NCBI RefSeq assembly: GCF_001434935.1
Contig: NZ_AZEG01000015.1
Location: 1 to 57,966, forward strand
DNA: 57,966 bases
DNA from: Liquorilactobacillus uvarum DSM 19971
GTDB lineage: Bacteria > Bacillota > Bacilli > Lactobacillales > Lactobacillaceae
Reading direction: 5' to 3'
Part shown: positions 28,805 through 38,212 of the stretch, one piece after another
Layout of the letters: each line of letters begins with the position of its first letter
How positions within the stretch are numbered: the stretch's first letter is position 1
The notes under the pieces: model-generated
The model's database searches: none
Told to the model about the DNA's origin: nothing
The model's input: the letters and a program-made list of their open reading frames with translations, nothing else
Translations under genes and position numbers: made by a program

Positions 28805-31666
28805 GTGCAGTTTTCCTTTGAAAAAAAACATAACGGTTCATTATATTTACAATATACATTGATTTTTTTATTTGTTTCATTTTTTGTTTACGGTACTTAT
28901 CTGATAACAGGACACTCGCTTATTTGGCGGCTTGATGGTGCACAGCAGCATCTTCCGCTGCTTCAAGAATACCAACACTTTCTGCGTTCGTTTTTGCACC
29001 ATCCATTACAACAGGTCCCTCAGTGGTCATGGAAATTGGGAATTGGTGGTGATCTTTTTCAAATTTATAGTTATTATGTTTTAGGCGACTTCTTCAGTTA
29101 TCTAACTTTGTTGTTCCCTGCCAGCAAGATCGTTTTCGCATATCAATTTCTAATTGTGCTTCGCCTCTATTGTGCCGGAATAGCATTCTGTTTTTTTGCC
29201 TCTCATTTTAAATTATCACACTCTGTAATAATTACAGGTGCCTTGATCTATATTTTCAATGCCTTTTTACTATATTCAAATGTTGCTCAGCCATTTTTCA
29301 CAATTCCTTTCATTATCTTTCCATTGTTAATTATTGCACTTGAACGTGTCTTGCAAGGATTGTCTGTTTGGCCGCTAATTTTTGTTTTTTGTTGGATGCT
29401 TTTCAATAATTTCTATTTTGCTTATATGCTCGGAATTGGTGCAGCTATTTTTCTTGTACTACGCTATTTACTATATTACCGAAAAAAAATTCACCTATTC
29501 AAAACATTCTTCAAACTGAGTTTCTGTACTTTAATAAGTCTTGGATTAACTGCAATTGTTTTGGTCCCCGAAATATTTGCAGTTCAAAACTCCACCCGCA
29601 GTGATGGTGTCTTTGCTAATGGCTTGACTTTATACCCTCTTTACTACTACCTTGCACTGCCATCCCAATTAATAAATGGAGGTAATCGTGGCTTTTATTT
29701 TTGGAGTGCACTTGGCTTTGCCAGTATTGTTTTCTTTGCTATTGTTTATATTCTAGCTAAATGGCGACATTACCCCTTATTGGCGAGTGTCTTTGTCCTT
29801 GGAGGAATAATGCTTCTTTTCCCTCTTTTTGGTGCCTTCTTTAATGGTTTTATGGCACCTTCTAATCGTTGGACGTTAATGCTTGCTCTTCCATTTTCAT
29901 TTGCATGCTGTATTTTAATTACAAACACACCCAAAATTTCGTCCAAAACTATGCATTTATTCCGAAATACACTCTTCGCCTACTCAATTTTCATCATTTG
30001 CTGCTATTATTTTCAAAACGATGAAAAAATTTTTATCCCGCTCTTATTTTTGTTTGTAACCTACAGAACTCTTGTTTTTTATTCACGGCATAAAGTGGCT
30101 AAGACTGCTCACGCTTTTTTGATAGTCGTTTTGCTGAATGTAATTCTGAATGCAGTATATTTCGAAGCACCTTACAACGGAGGCTACTCGAACGAAATGC
30201 TCCCGTTCGGTTCATATGAAAAGTTAATCAAACACCGCTATGCTGGTCTTAACAACAATCTTAAAACTACAAACACTTATCGTGTTTCCACGATAAGCAG
30301 CAACTACTACCTAGGATCAGGATTTCATATGTATAACACACTACCAAGCAATACAAATTCTGTTAGTTCCTATTATTCACTTCAAAATAAAAATATAGGT
30401 ACCTTCGCCAATATAATGCAAAATTCTCAATTTGAGGCTAACATTCCTTTAGGGCAACTTGATGACCGGACGATTCTCAACAATTTTTTCGGTGTTCGCT
30501 ATTTATTTACACAAATCAATCAAGCAAATGACAAGAAAATTCCAGCTGGTTATACACTTGATAAAGTTAGTTCATTGATTTCAGACGCTAATCAAAAAAG
30601 TTCTCAAAGTCAACAAACACAAAGGTACCGCAGTAACTATGCCTTTCCATTAATATATTGGCAGGATAGTGCTTTCTCTAGCTCAACTTATTCTAAGATG
30701 TCTCCAACACAGAAGGAACGCTCCTTAGCAACTGGAGTTTATCTAAACACGAAAACTATTAAATCATTGAAAAAAGCTTCTGTCAGCCATGATGTTCAAA
30801 ATGTTGACTATCAATTAATATCTTCCCGTGGCAATTTTGTTTCATCACGTGATATTCAACGAAAAGATAGCAACGAATCCTATCTGATTATTCTTAAAAA
30901 TCCAGCAGCATATAAAAATTCCGAGCTGCATTTAGAATTCAGCGATATCAAATATACTCCTGAAAAATTAAAAAACCAGCTTGAGCTTGAACAGCAAGCA
31001 CACCACTCATCTTCAACTAATAGCACATTGACTCTTAATGATTCTTTGAGTTACTATCAGAACCTTCGCTACCACATTCTTCAAGGTACACCCGATAGCA
31101 GTTTCTCACTGACAGTTGCTTCGCCAATTACTTCAGGAACAATCAAACAGCCGAAGCAAAACGAACTTTCATTTTACAAAACCGTCAAAAATAGTGTTTT
31201 AAACATGGGATATTTTGCGTCTTTACCAACTAACTTGACCTTGACACCGTCAAAAATCGGAAATTATCATTTTAAATTGAAAATTACAGCTGAGAAAATA
31301 AATAATAACTACTTTGCAGAAGTCAAAAAAATCCAAAAAAACAGATTAAAGGAGCTTAAATTTTCACGTAACAAAGTTTCTGGTAACATTATTACATCTC
31401 GTAGCGGAGTGATCACTTCCTCGATCCCTTATTCTAAAGGATGGACTGCAACTGATAACGGCACTCCTGTGCATGTTCTCAAAACAAATAATGCCTTTGT
31501 CGGCTTCAAGCTTAAACCTGGGAAACATCACATAATATTGTCCTATCAAACACCAGGTTTAAAACTAGGCTGGTATATTAGCCTAGTCAGTGTCTTATTA
31601 GTTCTCACCTATGTATTTTTTAAAAGCATCAAAAAAGACTTGGTTAATTGTATCTTAAATAAATAA
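28805..31666 (+). CDS. YfhO-family multispanning membrane protein
   Basis: A 953-residue protein starting at GTG after AGGAGGGG. The first about 470 residues hold some 12 membrane segments with the family motif WRLDGAQQHLP (residues about 38-48) in the first external loop. Then comes a large extracellular domain (about 480-915) and a final helix. In Bacillus, YfhO-type GT-C-like proteins decorate LTA with sugars together with a CsbB-type undecaprenyl-phosphate glycosyltransferase and a GtcA flippase; neither partner is near here. Role in LTA glycosylation is inferred from that work. A TTGACT box with TAATGT 18 bases on (28743-28772) is a possible promoter. Confidence 0.85.
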   Translation: MQFSFEKKHNGSLYLQYTLIFLFVSFFVYGTYLITGHSLIWRLDGAQQHLPLLQEYQHFLRSFLHHPLQQVPQWSWKLGIGGDLFQIYSYYVLGDFFSYLTLLFPASKIVFAYQFLIVLRLYCAGIAFCFFASHFKLSHSVIITGALIYIFNAFLLYSNVAQPFFTIPFIIFPLLIIALERVLQGLSVWPLIFVFCWMLFNNFYFAYMLGIGAAIFLVLRYLLYYRKKIHLFKTFFKLSFCTLISLGLTAIVLVPEIFAVQNSTRSDGVFANGLTLYPLYYYLALPSQLINGGNRGFYFWSALGFASIVFFAIVYILAKWRHYPLLASVFVLGGIMLLFPLFGAFFNGFMAPSNRWTLMLALPFSFACCILITNTPKISSKTMHLFRNTLFAYSIFIICCYYFQNDEKIFIPLLFLFVTYRTLVFYSRHKVAKTAHAFLIVVLLNVILNAVYFEAPYNGGYSNEMLPFGSYEKLIKHRYAGLNNNLKTTNTYRVSTISSNYYLGSGFHMYNTLPSNTNSVSSYYSLQNKNIGTFANIMQNSQFEANIPLGQLDDRTILNNFFGVRYLFTQINQANDKKIPAGYTLDKVSSLISDANQKSSQSQQTQRYRSNYAFPLIYWQDSAFSSSTYSKMSPTQKERSLATGVYLNTKTIKSLKKASVSHDVQNVDYQLISSRGNFVSSRDIQRKDSNESYLIILKNPAAYKNSELHLEFSDIKYTPEKLKNQLELEQQAHHSSSTNSTLTLNDSLSYYQNLRYHILQGTPDSSFSLTVASPITSGTIKQPKQNELSFYKTVKNSVLNMGYFASLPTNLTLTPSKIGNYHFKLKITAEKINNNYFAEVKKIQKNRLKELKFSRNKVSGNIITSRSGVITSSIPYSKGWTATDNGTPVHVLKTNNAFVGFKLKPGKHHIILSYQTPGLKLGWYISLVSVLLVLTYVFFKSIKKDLVNCILNK

Positions 31667-31727
31667 TGGACAATCTATCAGGAAAGATCATACTCCTTTT
31701 CTTCCTAAGTAGATTGCCCATTTTTTT
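31667..31727 (+). terminator. terminator after the YfhO-type gene
   Basis: TGGACAATCTA (31667-31677) pairs with TAGATTGCCCA (31710-31720), with one mismatch and an inner AGGAA/TTCCT stem, followed by T7. It can also end the leftward gene from the other side. Confidence 0.8.
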
Positions 31728-31758
31728 GCTTAATTTACTAATCAAAAAAATTTATTTA

Positions 31759-32160
31759 TTATTTTCTAAAATGATTTAAATCTAAGATTTTGTCTTTTGT
31801 TACTGCAACTTCATGTGTGGCCTCAGGATCATGCGCAATTGTATATTTAAGATGTTCCAAAACATCAATAATCTCACGTAATTCCTGCACTTCTTCAGAT
31901 ATTTTTTCATCAGTTTCATTCGAATCGCTAACTGCCTGCAGATTCACCAAATCTTTTGTCATTTCTTGATAACGCAAAATTGCAAAAACGATATTCATAT
32001 TTGAGGAAATTGTTCGTACGTTTTCAATGTCAGGATGCCTTTCGATAAGACTAAACAATTCAGGGTAGTATCTAAGCGCAATCGTATATCCTGCAAAATA
32101 GCGATGAAATACATGTTCTTCAATACCAAAACCATATCGATCTAACTTTTGCTCACTCAC
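31759..32160 (-). CDS. hypothetical protein downstream of the UDP-GlcNAc 2-epimerase
   Basis: 133-residue soluble, helical, acidic protein (YGFGIEEHVFHRYFAGYTIALRYYPELF... start) that I do not recognise. I place the start at GTG 32160 because AGGAGGA stands six bases ahead. A longer frame would overlap the epimerase gene. It begins 22 bp after the epimerase stop, so the two are probably cotranscribed. Confidence 0.7.
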   Translation of the reverse strand: MSEQKLDRYGFGIEEHVFHRYFAGYTIALRYYPELFSLIERHPDIENVRTISSNMNIVFAILRYQEMTKDLVNLQAVSDSNETDEKISEEVQELREIIDVLEHLKYTIAHDPEATHEVAVTKDKILDLNHFRK

Positions 32161-32182
32161 ACTGATTCCTCCTAAATAAAAA

Positions 32183-33322
32183 CTATTGGAAGTCAACTGG
32201 CTTTTTTTTCTGATTCCCGAAAAAGTAACTCAAACTTTCAATGATGCGTTCAGATGCATTGCCATCACCATAAGGATTATTTGCATCTGACATCTTCTTA
32301 TAGGCTGCTTGATCATCAAGCAGTTTTTCCATCTCTTTTTTAACATTATCGAACTCGGTTCCAATTAATTTTAAAGTACCTGCAGTTACTCCCTCGGGTC
32401 TCTCGGTTGTATCCCGCAACACTAGAACTGGTTTTCCCAATGCTGGTGCCTCCTCTTGAACGCCGCCAGAATCCGTCATGATAAAATAACTCCTTGCACT
32501 GAGATTGTGAAAGTCAACTACATCTAACGGTTCGATCAAATGCACTTGCGCAACATTCCCCAGTATTTCACGTGCAATTTTGCGAACCTTAGGATTCAGA
32601 TGCATTGGGTAAATAACATCAACATCGGGATGATTCAACAATACTTGACGCACTGCCGAAAAAACATTTTCCATCGGTTTGCCTTGATTTTCACGTCGAT
32701 GCATTGTCAGTAAAATCAGTTTATGCTGCGGATCTATTTCTTTCAGAGCATCATGCCTGTAATTCTCATGAATGGTTTCTTTCAGAGCATCAATTGCTGT
32801 GTTGCCAGTCACAAATATCTTGTGTTCGTCATGTCCTTCTCGTAATAAATTATTCTTACTCTGTTTAGTGGGTGCAAAATATAAATCACTCAGCACATCC
32901 GTCATTTGACGATTCATTTCTTCAGGATATGGGGAGTATTTGTTCCACGTTCGCAGACCAGCCTCAACGTGACCTAGAGGAATTTTTTGATAAAAAGCTG
33001 CCACTCCTGCTGCAAAAGTTGTCGTTGTATCGCCATGAACTAAAACAATATCAGGACTGTTCTCAACAAGTATATTATCAAGTAATTTCAAAACATTTGC
33101 TGTTATTTCTCCTAGGGTTTGATTAGCATGCATTATATTCAAGTCATAGTCGGGTTGAATATTGAAAGTTTTCAAAACCTGGTCCAGCATCTCACGATGT
33201 TGTGCTGTTACAACAGTCAACGTCTCAAAATATCTGCTATTTTTTAACGCCAACACTAATGGAGCCATTTTTATTGCTTCTGGCCGAGTACCAAAAACTG
33301 TCATTACTTTTATTTTTTTCAA
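32183..33322 (-). CDS. wecB: UDP-N-acetylglucosamine 2-epimerase (non-hydrolysing)
   Basis: Interconverts UDP-GlcNAc and UDP-ManNAc for wall polymers (mnaA in Bacillus). 379 residues with the family start KVMTVFGTRPEAIKMAPLV, VHGDTTTTFA, HVEAGLRTW, PEEMNR, and the UDP-binding MTDSGGVQEEAPALGKPVL. All conserved acidic residues appear present. UDP-ManNAc is the precursor of the ManNAc linkage unit of wall teichoic acid, fitting tagD in the same window. Confidence 0.95.
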   Translation of the reverse strand: MKKIKVMTVFGTRPEAIKMAPLVLALKNSRYFETLTVVTAQHREMLDQVLKTFNIQPDYDLNIMHANQTLGEITANVLKLLDNILVENSPDIVLVHGDTTTTFAAGVAAFYQKIPLGHVEAGLRTWNKYSPYPEEMNRQMTDVLSDLYFAPTKQSKNNLLREGHDEHKIFVTGNTAIDALKETIHENYRHDALKEIDPQHKLILLTMHRRENQGKPMENVFSAVRQVLLNHPDVDVIYPMHLNPKVRKIAREILGNVAQVHLIEPLDVVDFHNLSARSYFIMTDSGGVQEEAPALGKPVLVLRDTTERPEGVTAGTLKLIGTEFDNVKKEMEKLLDDQAAYKKMSDANNPYGDGNASERIIESLSYFFGNQKKKPVDFQ

Positions 33323-33396
33323 AAATAACCAACTCCAATATATTAATCCTTACTCACATTGTACTACAAATTATTTGTTACAGATATTTTTAGATT

Positions 33397-33431
33397 AAAA
33401 AAGACTGTATCCCAACTAAATGGGAACAGCC
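33397..33431 (-). terminator. terminator after tRNA-Arg
   Basis: Minus strand GGCTGTTCCCA (33431..33421) pairs with TGGGATACAGTC (33414..33403), followed by T6. It lies ten bases past the tRNA 3' end. Confidence 0.85.
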
Positions 33432-33440
33432 CTTTAATAG

Positions 33441-33514
33441 TGCGCCTGATCGGAATCGAACCGATGACCTACCGCTTAGGAGGCGGTCGCTCTATCCTGC
33501 TGAGCTACAAGCGC
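33441..33514 (-). tRNA. tRNA-Arg (anticodon CCU)
   Basis: A 74-base cloverleaf on the minus strand: acceptor GCGCTTG/CAGGCGC, D-arm GCTCAGCAGGATAGAGC, anticodon stem ACCGC/GCGGT with loop CTCCTAA, variable AGGTC, T-arm ATCGG-TTCGATT-CCGAT, discriminator A. Anticodon CCT reads AGG codons, which are rare in this AT-rich genome. The 3' CCA is not encoded. It has its own promoter and terminator. Confidence 0.95.
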
Positions 33515-33541
33515 AAATCCACAATAACTAACAACCATATA

Positions 33542-33570
33542 AGTATAAAAACTTATGCCATCAAAGTCAA
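33542..33570 (-). promoter_or_regulatory. promoter of tRNA-Arg
   Basis: Minus strand TTGACT (33570..33565), 17-base spacer, TATACT (33547..33542). It points at the tRNA gene 28 bases downstream. Confidence 0.8.
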
Positions 33571-33677
33571 TACTAATAATGGAGCTAGTGCCCGTTTTCA
33601 AATCAAAAATCTGATTTACCGGCTTTTGTTATTAGTTATAATGGAAGTAGCTCTAGGCAGTACCCGCAAATAAATCC

Positions 33678-34982
33678 TTACTTCTTGCTTTTATCATGCT
33701 TTCCCTTATTCAACTGCTGTCTCTTGCGCTTTTTTTTATGCTTTTTAGGAACTATCGTGTCCTGCACTCGTTTTTTAGATACAGTTGTTTTAGCTTTAGT
33801 CCTAATTTTATTTTTATTTTTTGCTTTTAACTTGCTTTCTTCAGATGGTTCAACAGACATTTTCCTCTTCTCAACAAATTCTGTTTTATCAACTAACTCG
33901 CCTCTATACAAATATCCCTCAGAAAGTGCGTAGTCTTCATCTGAAAGTAGCTGTTTAAAATGCCGCAGATCATGCTCATTTCCTAAATTTATCACTGCAC
34001 CTACAGCACCCATCCGACCTGTCCGGCCTACTCGATGAATGTAAGTATTAGCATCCTTAGGTAGGTCAAAATTGACGACTGCTGGCAGATCAACAATATC
34101 TAAGCCGCGTGCTGCAACATCAGTAGTTAGCAATAATGATATTTTTCTCTGTCTTAAATCCCGTAAAGCCTGCTCTCTTTGAACTTGGCGCTGCTGACCA
34201 TCCAGGATAGCTACTTTGACGCCGAGATAATGCAGTTTTTCCGCAGCTGCTTGAATCGTAGCTACTTGCTTAAAGAAAACCAACGCATAAAAGCCATCTA
34301 GATGTGCTAGTTTTCTCAGCGTATCAACACGCTTGCGCACAGGTGTTTCAAGCAAGTAATGTGTCACTTTGCCTTGCGTATTATCACTTAAACGAACGTC
34401 AATCATTTCGATATCGATTCCGAACCAGCGTGGCAATTCGTCTAAGATTTTCGTCTTAGTAGCCGAAAAGAAACACATTTGCACACGTGCTGGTCCGTGA
34501 CTAATTAACGCACGACACGAAATTAAAGTCTCTTCTGTCAGCAACTCATCTGCTTCATCTAAAACTACTGACTGTAATTTATGCAGCTTCAATTTTTTAG
34601 CTTCCACTAACTCAAGCATGCGGCCTGGAGTGCCGACAACGATTTCTGGGTGCTTTTTCAATTTTTCAATCTGTCGTTTTACATTTGCTCCGCCGATCAA
34701 GGATACAACCCTAAGATCGAGTACCTTAGCCCAGACCCGCATTACATTAGTCAACTGTGCAGCCAACTCTTGCGAAGGGGCAATTACCATCATCTGAGTC
34801 CCTGCTTTACTCGTTAGTTGTTCTAATAATGGAATAGTGTACGCTAAAGTTTTGCCGGATCCTGTTGGTGCCAGTCCCAAAACATTATGCCCTGCTCTAA
34901 GCGGTTCATAAACTTTTTCTTGGATAGGTGAAAAGTTTTCAAAGCCTTGATCTTTAAAAAATACCTCTAATTTTGGATTCAT
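33678..34982 (-). CDS. DEAD-box RNA helicase
   Basis: ATP-dependent RNA helicase of 434 residues with all core motifs: FSPIQEKV (Q motif), APTGSGKT (I), GTPGRM (Ib), VLDEADELL (II), FFSATK (III), then in domain 2 TTDVAARGLDI (V) and HRVGRTGRMG (VI). The last about 60 residues are an extremely Lys/Arg-rich tail, probably for RNA binding. I chose the ATG at 34982 with GAAGAGG in front; a frame extending 32 codons upstream would run into the oxidoreductase gene. Likely a cold or ribosome-assembly helicase of the YfmL/CshB type; which one is unclear. Confidence 0.9.
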   Translation of the reverse strand: MNPKLEVFFKDQGFENFSPIQEKVYEPLRAGHNVLGLAPTGSGKTLAYTIPLLEQLTSKAGTQMMVIAPSQELAAQLTNVMRVWAKVLDLRVVSLIGGANVKRQIEKLKKHPEIVVGTPGRMLELVEAKKLKLHKLQSVVLDEADELLTEETLISCRALISHGPARVQMCFFSATKTKILDELPRWFGIDIEMIDVRLSDNTQGKVTHYLLETPVRKRVDTLRKLAHLDGFYALVFFKQVATIQAAAEKLHYLGVKVAILDGQQRQVQREQALRDLRQRKISLLLTTDVAARGLDIVDLPAVVNFDLPKDANTYIHRVGRTGRMGAVGAVINLGNEHDLRHFKQLLSDEDYALSEGYLYRGELVDKTEFVEKRKMSVEPSEESKLKAKNKNKIRTKAKTTVSKKRVQDTIVPKKHKKKRKRQQLNKGKHDKSKK

Positions 34983-34992
34983 CTTTTCCTCT

Positions 34993-36006
34993 TCATGATA
35001 ATTGTTTAGAATCCGCATCAAAATACAAATGTGCACTACTACGCAAATCGTACATAACACGGTTAACTTGAACGGCAACTGCTAACCAGTCGTCCATTTG
35101 CTGCCTTGAATCCAACGACGTTGGGTCATTCAAAACATTCGTAAAATCTTGTACTTCAGAAAGCATCGGATTTTTATCAACTTCCTGAGTCAAATCACGC
35201 TTGCTGCCTTGACCGTCAAGAAGTGTAACTTTTTTGAGTTCTGCTGCGTTGTCCATTACAATTGTCTCTTTCATACCGTAGACTTCACTTGTAAGGTAGG
35301 AATTGGCTGTTTTTCCAAAATTCAAATTGACTTGATAATTCGAATATTTCAAAATAGCCGTTCCTTTTCCATCGATTCCGTTATGCAACTTAGTTGGATA
35401 ATATATCACATCATTTGGAACTCCAAACCAAGAAACAGCATTATAAATGAGATAAACACCGAGATCCTGCAACGCACCACCGGAAAACCGCAAAGAAAAA
35501 ATATTTGGTTCGTTTCCAGCTAAAAAACTATCGTAACGCGATGAATACTTCATGTATGTTAGACTTGCCCCTTGAATAACATCCATTTCTTTTATCCGCT
35601 GCTTAAGCATTTTAAAATTACGTTCATGAAAATGACGCGCAGCTTCAAAATAATAAACACCACGATTTTGCCTTAGCAGACGAATAATCTGCCGCATTTC
35701 CTTGGGATTTGAACACGCTGGTTTTTCAACAATAACATGTTTTCCTGCAAGAATTGCAGCTCGTGCTTGTTCAAAATGTAGACTATTAGGTGATGCGATA
35801 TAAACTACATCAAAATTTCCATCTTTAAAAAAACGATCCAACTCAGTGTAACATTCAGCATTATCTGTAAATTTTCGAGCAAAAGTTTCAGCTTTGGTCA
35901 AAGTTCTGGAGTACACACTTGTCAGTTGCCATTTTTTTGTTTGAAATACTGCTTCAATGAACTGTTCTGTTATCCAATTAGTACCGATAATTCCTAACTT
36001 CAGCAT
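34993..36006 (-). CDS. Gfo/Idh/MocA-family oxidoreductase
   Basis: NAD(P)-dependent oxidoreductase of 337 residues. The Rossmann loop is at the N-terminus (KLGIIGTNWITEQF, a slightly altered GxGxxG with N for the second G). EKPACSNPKEM carries the family Lys of the EKP motif (about residue 95). A substrate-binding domain follows. Substrate unknown, probably a sugar derivative. The helicase starts 10 bp after its stop, suggesting one transcript. Confidence 0.85.
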   Translation of the reverse strand: MLKLGIIGTNWITEQFIEAVFQTKKWQLTSVYSRTLTKAETFARKFTDNAECYTELDRFFKDGNFDVVYIASPNSLHFEQARAAILAGKHVIVEKPACSNPKEMRQIIRLLRQNRGVYYFEAARHFHERNFKMLKQRIKEMDVIQGASLTYMKYSSRYDSFLAGNEPNIFSLRFSGGALQDLGVYLIYNAVSWFGVPNDVIYYPTKLHNGIDGKGTAILKYSNYQVNLNFGKTANSYLTSEVYGMKETIVMDNAAELKKVTLLDGQGSKRDLTQEVDKNPMLSEVQDFTNVLNDPTSLDSRQQMDDWLAVAVQVNRVMYDLRSSAHLYFDADSKQLS

Positions 36007-36276
36007 CCTAGATTCCTCCTTTTTAATCGCTTTCTATTTGTTTATTGTAGCAGAAATTACATGGCACGTATATATTACAGATTTCAGATTTTTAACATAA
36101 TCATTACAAACGCAATAACATGACTACAATATTTCATTTTCATCATGTTACTGTTAAATTTCAATTCATTATCTATGTTGTTCTAATAAAAAATGTTATA
36201 TTAGAGCTGAAGATACGTGATAACTTACACAGTTCCGTTGTCTATCCAGTATTACCCAAGGAGGGGCACCTTTATA

Positions 36277-36672
36277 ATGAAACCCGGAAAAATGCAGAAG
36301 TTAAGTTTACTTCTAAAAAAGCACCTTTTTAATCACATTCCAACCGATGCCGACCATAGCCCTGATGCTGTTTTACCATCCCTTTATGTTGGCATTTGGA
36401 ACTTTTCAGACGAACTCAGTCATCGCACCCACCAGCTAGAAATTACCCCTGCCTTTGATGTACTGATAGACACGCGGAAACTGCCTGGTAGAATTGAACA
36501 TATAGACACAAAAGAATTGATCTTTTTGGATAACTACGGTTACCATCTGCGCATTGATGCAACAGACTATCAACCAATCAGCTTGTTTGATGAAGCCGAC
36601 AATCGTGTTTATCCAATCAGCATCACTAGTCTCCCTGAAAATTGTGACGATAAAAAAAATATTTCCAATTAG
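36277..36672 (+). CDS. small conserved protein, DUF4828-like
   Basis: 131-residue soluble protein. The pattern YVGIWNF.....H.LEITP.FDVLIDTRKLPGRI...ELIFLDNYGYHL.I.....QPISLFDEADNRVYPI resembles, from memory, the lactobacillal family DUF4828 of unknown function. The ATG at 36277 follows AGGAGGGG at about ten bases; an earlier frame lacks a site. Divergent from the oxidoreductase. An extended -10 TGT-TATATT lies near 36193-36201. Confidence 0.65.
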   Translation: MKPGKMQKLSLLLKKHLFNHIPTDADHSPDAVLPSLYVGIWNFSDELSHRTHQLEITPAFDVLIDTRKLPGRIEHIDTKELIFLDNYGYHLRIDATDYQPISLFDEADNRVYPISITSLPENCDDKKNISN

Positions 36673-36720
36673 AATAAGGATTCAGGTCAAAATGCAACTT
36701 TTGATCTGGATCCTTATTCT
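36671..36720. terminator. long hairpin terminator
   Basis: AGAATAAGGAT-CAG-TCAAAA and TTTTGA-CTG-ATCCTTATTCT pair with two mismatches over about 21 bases. It stands directly after the DUF4828-like gene and faces the leftward DUF1697 gene. Confidence 0.8.
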
Positions 36721-36862
36721 TACCTTGTAATCATACTACTTAACTCTTTTCAATAATTCGCCCTTTACACTTAGTCACGAATTGCTAATAAACCAACTTA
36801 CACTGTGTTTGTAACATGTTTTCAATATACAAAATACAGTGACAAAAATTCATAAATCCTTT

Positions 36863-37396
36863 TTAATTTCTCTCTAGATTCATCAACTTAGTGATAACAT
36901 TGATTTTCCTAGTTGTAACATCCGTCTGTAGTTTACGCTCTAAAAAATTAGTGTTGAGCCTCTTCTTTGCAGTATCTCTTGGTAAATACATATAGAGACA
37001 TTCCGAACCAAAACTTAATTTCTCTCCCCAAAACGAAATATTCTTCAGTAAGTCTAAATTCAATTTAGATAACAGTTCATTGAAAAAAGCTAAATGCACT
37101 CTAGAATAATCATGAGTATCATCAAATGGATTCCCATTAACTGCTACTGCAAGTTCTTTCCTACTTTTGACAATTACTTTTAAATCAGCTCCTATGTTTT
37201 CTAATATCTGCATATGCACTTTTTTTGCAACCTCTGTTTTTAACAAATCGGAGTCAAAAATAACATTTCCACTTTGAATATAGGTCGTCACATTCTTAAA
37301 TCCAGCATCTTCTATAATTGACCTTAAAATTGACATTTTGGGTATTCGGTTTTTCCCCGTTGGTGTTACACCACGCAAAAGAACAAAGTATTCCAT
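36863..37396 (-). CDS. DUF1697 family protein
   Basis: 177 residues beginning YFVLLRGVTPTGKNRIPKM with YIQSGNVIFDS (about 38-48), the typical DUF1697 pattern (usually RGINVGG...K..M..L and YIQSGN). The RGI/GG part is altered to RGVTPTG. Function unknown. First of several AT-rich accessory-looking genes. Confidence 0.8.
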   Translation of the reverse strand: MEYFVLLRGVTPTGKNRIPKMSILRSIIEDAGFKNVTTYIQSGNVIFDSDLLKTEVAKKVHMQILENIGADLKVIVKSRKELAVAVNGNPFDDTHDYSRVHLAFFNELLSKLNLDLLKNISFWGEKLSFGSECLYMYLPRDTAKKRLNTNFLERKLQTDVTTRKINVITKLMNLERN

Positions 37397-37461
37397 CTAT
37401 GCTTCCTCTCTCATAGGAAAATCTTACTCTCCCAATTATGACTTTTAATTCGGTATCAGTT

Positions 37462-37815
37462 TTATATTTTTATAACATTATTAATTTCATCAACCAGTTT
37501 TCGTCCATCTTCAACCCCTAAAACTAACCGTGTATACTTTTCATTTCTAAGCTGGATAACAACTGCCATACTGGTACGTTTGATATTGAAAAAAGTTTTT
37601 TCATTATTTTTGCGAAAAGTTCCTGCATAAAATCCAGGAATACTTGTGCCCGGTGCCTTTAAGCCACGAAATTCATTGAGAATACCGTTATCAATAGTTG
37701 CTCCTTCTATATTCTGCAAAGGTATTTCTAAACGTCCTTTTACAGCAAAAATCTTATTAATACCTTGTGGTACTACTACTAACTTGTTACCTGTTAAACT
37801 AACTTTATTTTCCAT
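37462..37815 (-). CDS. hypothetical protein, bacterial PH-like fold suspected
   Basis: 117 residues, beta-rich, with no membrane segment. The pattern (IPLQNIEGATID...GLKAPGTSIPGFYAGTF...FFNIKRTSMAVVIQL) resembles bacterial PH-domain proteins. Its start overlaps the TetR gene end by 11 bp, so it is cotranscribed with that regulator and probably under its control. Confidence 0.65.
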   Translation of the reverse strand: MENKVSLTGNKLVVVPQGINKIFAVKGRLEIPLQNIEGATIDNGILNEFRGLKAPGTSIPGFYAGTFRKNNEKTFFNIKRTSMAVVIQLRNEKYTRLVLGVEDGRKLVDEINNVIKI

Positions 37816-38200
37816 GGCTATTCTTCTCTTCTTCCTTTAAAATACCGCTTTGCTTAAGTACAGCTCTGCCTAGAAGCTCCTTCACATTTGAAGAAGCACT
37901 TTCTTTGTACCACTGTTTTAGAAGCCGTCTAATCGTATTGTCTTTTGCAGCCAATTCCATCATTGCAATAATGACTAAAGTAATTGTAATTTCACTATCT
38001 TTCTGCTGTTTGATATTTTCTGATAAGGCATCAATAAACATTCCACGCTTGCTGCCGAAAGCAGAATAAAGACTTCCACGAAGAAGACCAGTTGCTTTGA
38101 CAAGATCATCAAGCGAGGTTCCTTCAAAACCATATTTAACAAAAACAGTACTGATGATTTTTAATATTTCAGATTGTTGAAAACTCTTTTTTCTTCCCAT
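37805..38200 (-). CDS. TetR-family regulator (short form)
   Basis: DNA-binding repressor with an N-terminal helix-turn-helix: ILKIISTVFVKYGFEGTSLD, then LVKATGLLRGSLYSAFGSKR (residues about 13-53). Total 131 residues, against about 190 in most TetR proteins, so the ligand domain is shortened. The reading frame ends cleanly and overlaps the next gene, so it looks functional rather than broken. It has a palindromic operator inside its own promoter. Confidence 0.85.
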   Translation of the reverse strand: MGRKKSFQQSEILKIISTVFVKYGFEGTSLDDLVKATGLLRGSLYSAFGSKRGMFIDALSENIKQQKDSEITITLVIIAMMELAAKDNTIRRLLKQWYKESASSNVKELLGRAVLKQSGILKEEEKNSHGK

Positions 38201-38212
38201 AACTCTATTCTA

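Noticed and set aside
37805-38200. TetR gene as a truncated pseudogene
   Set aside because: Short, but with intact helix-turn-helix, clean frame, coupled downstream gene and a matched operator, so probably functional.
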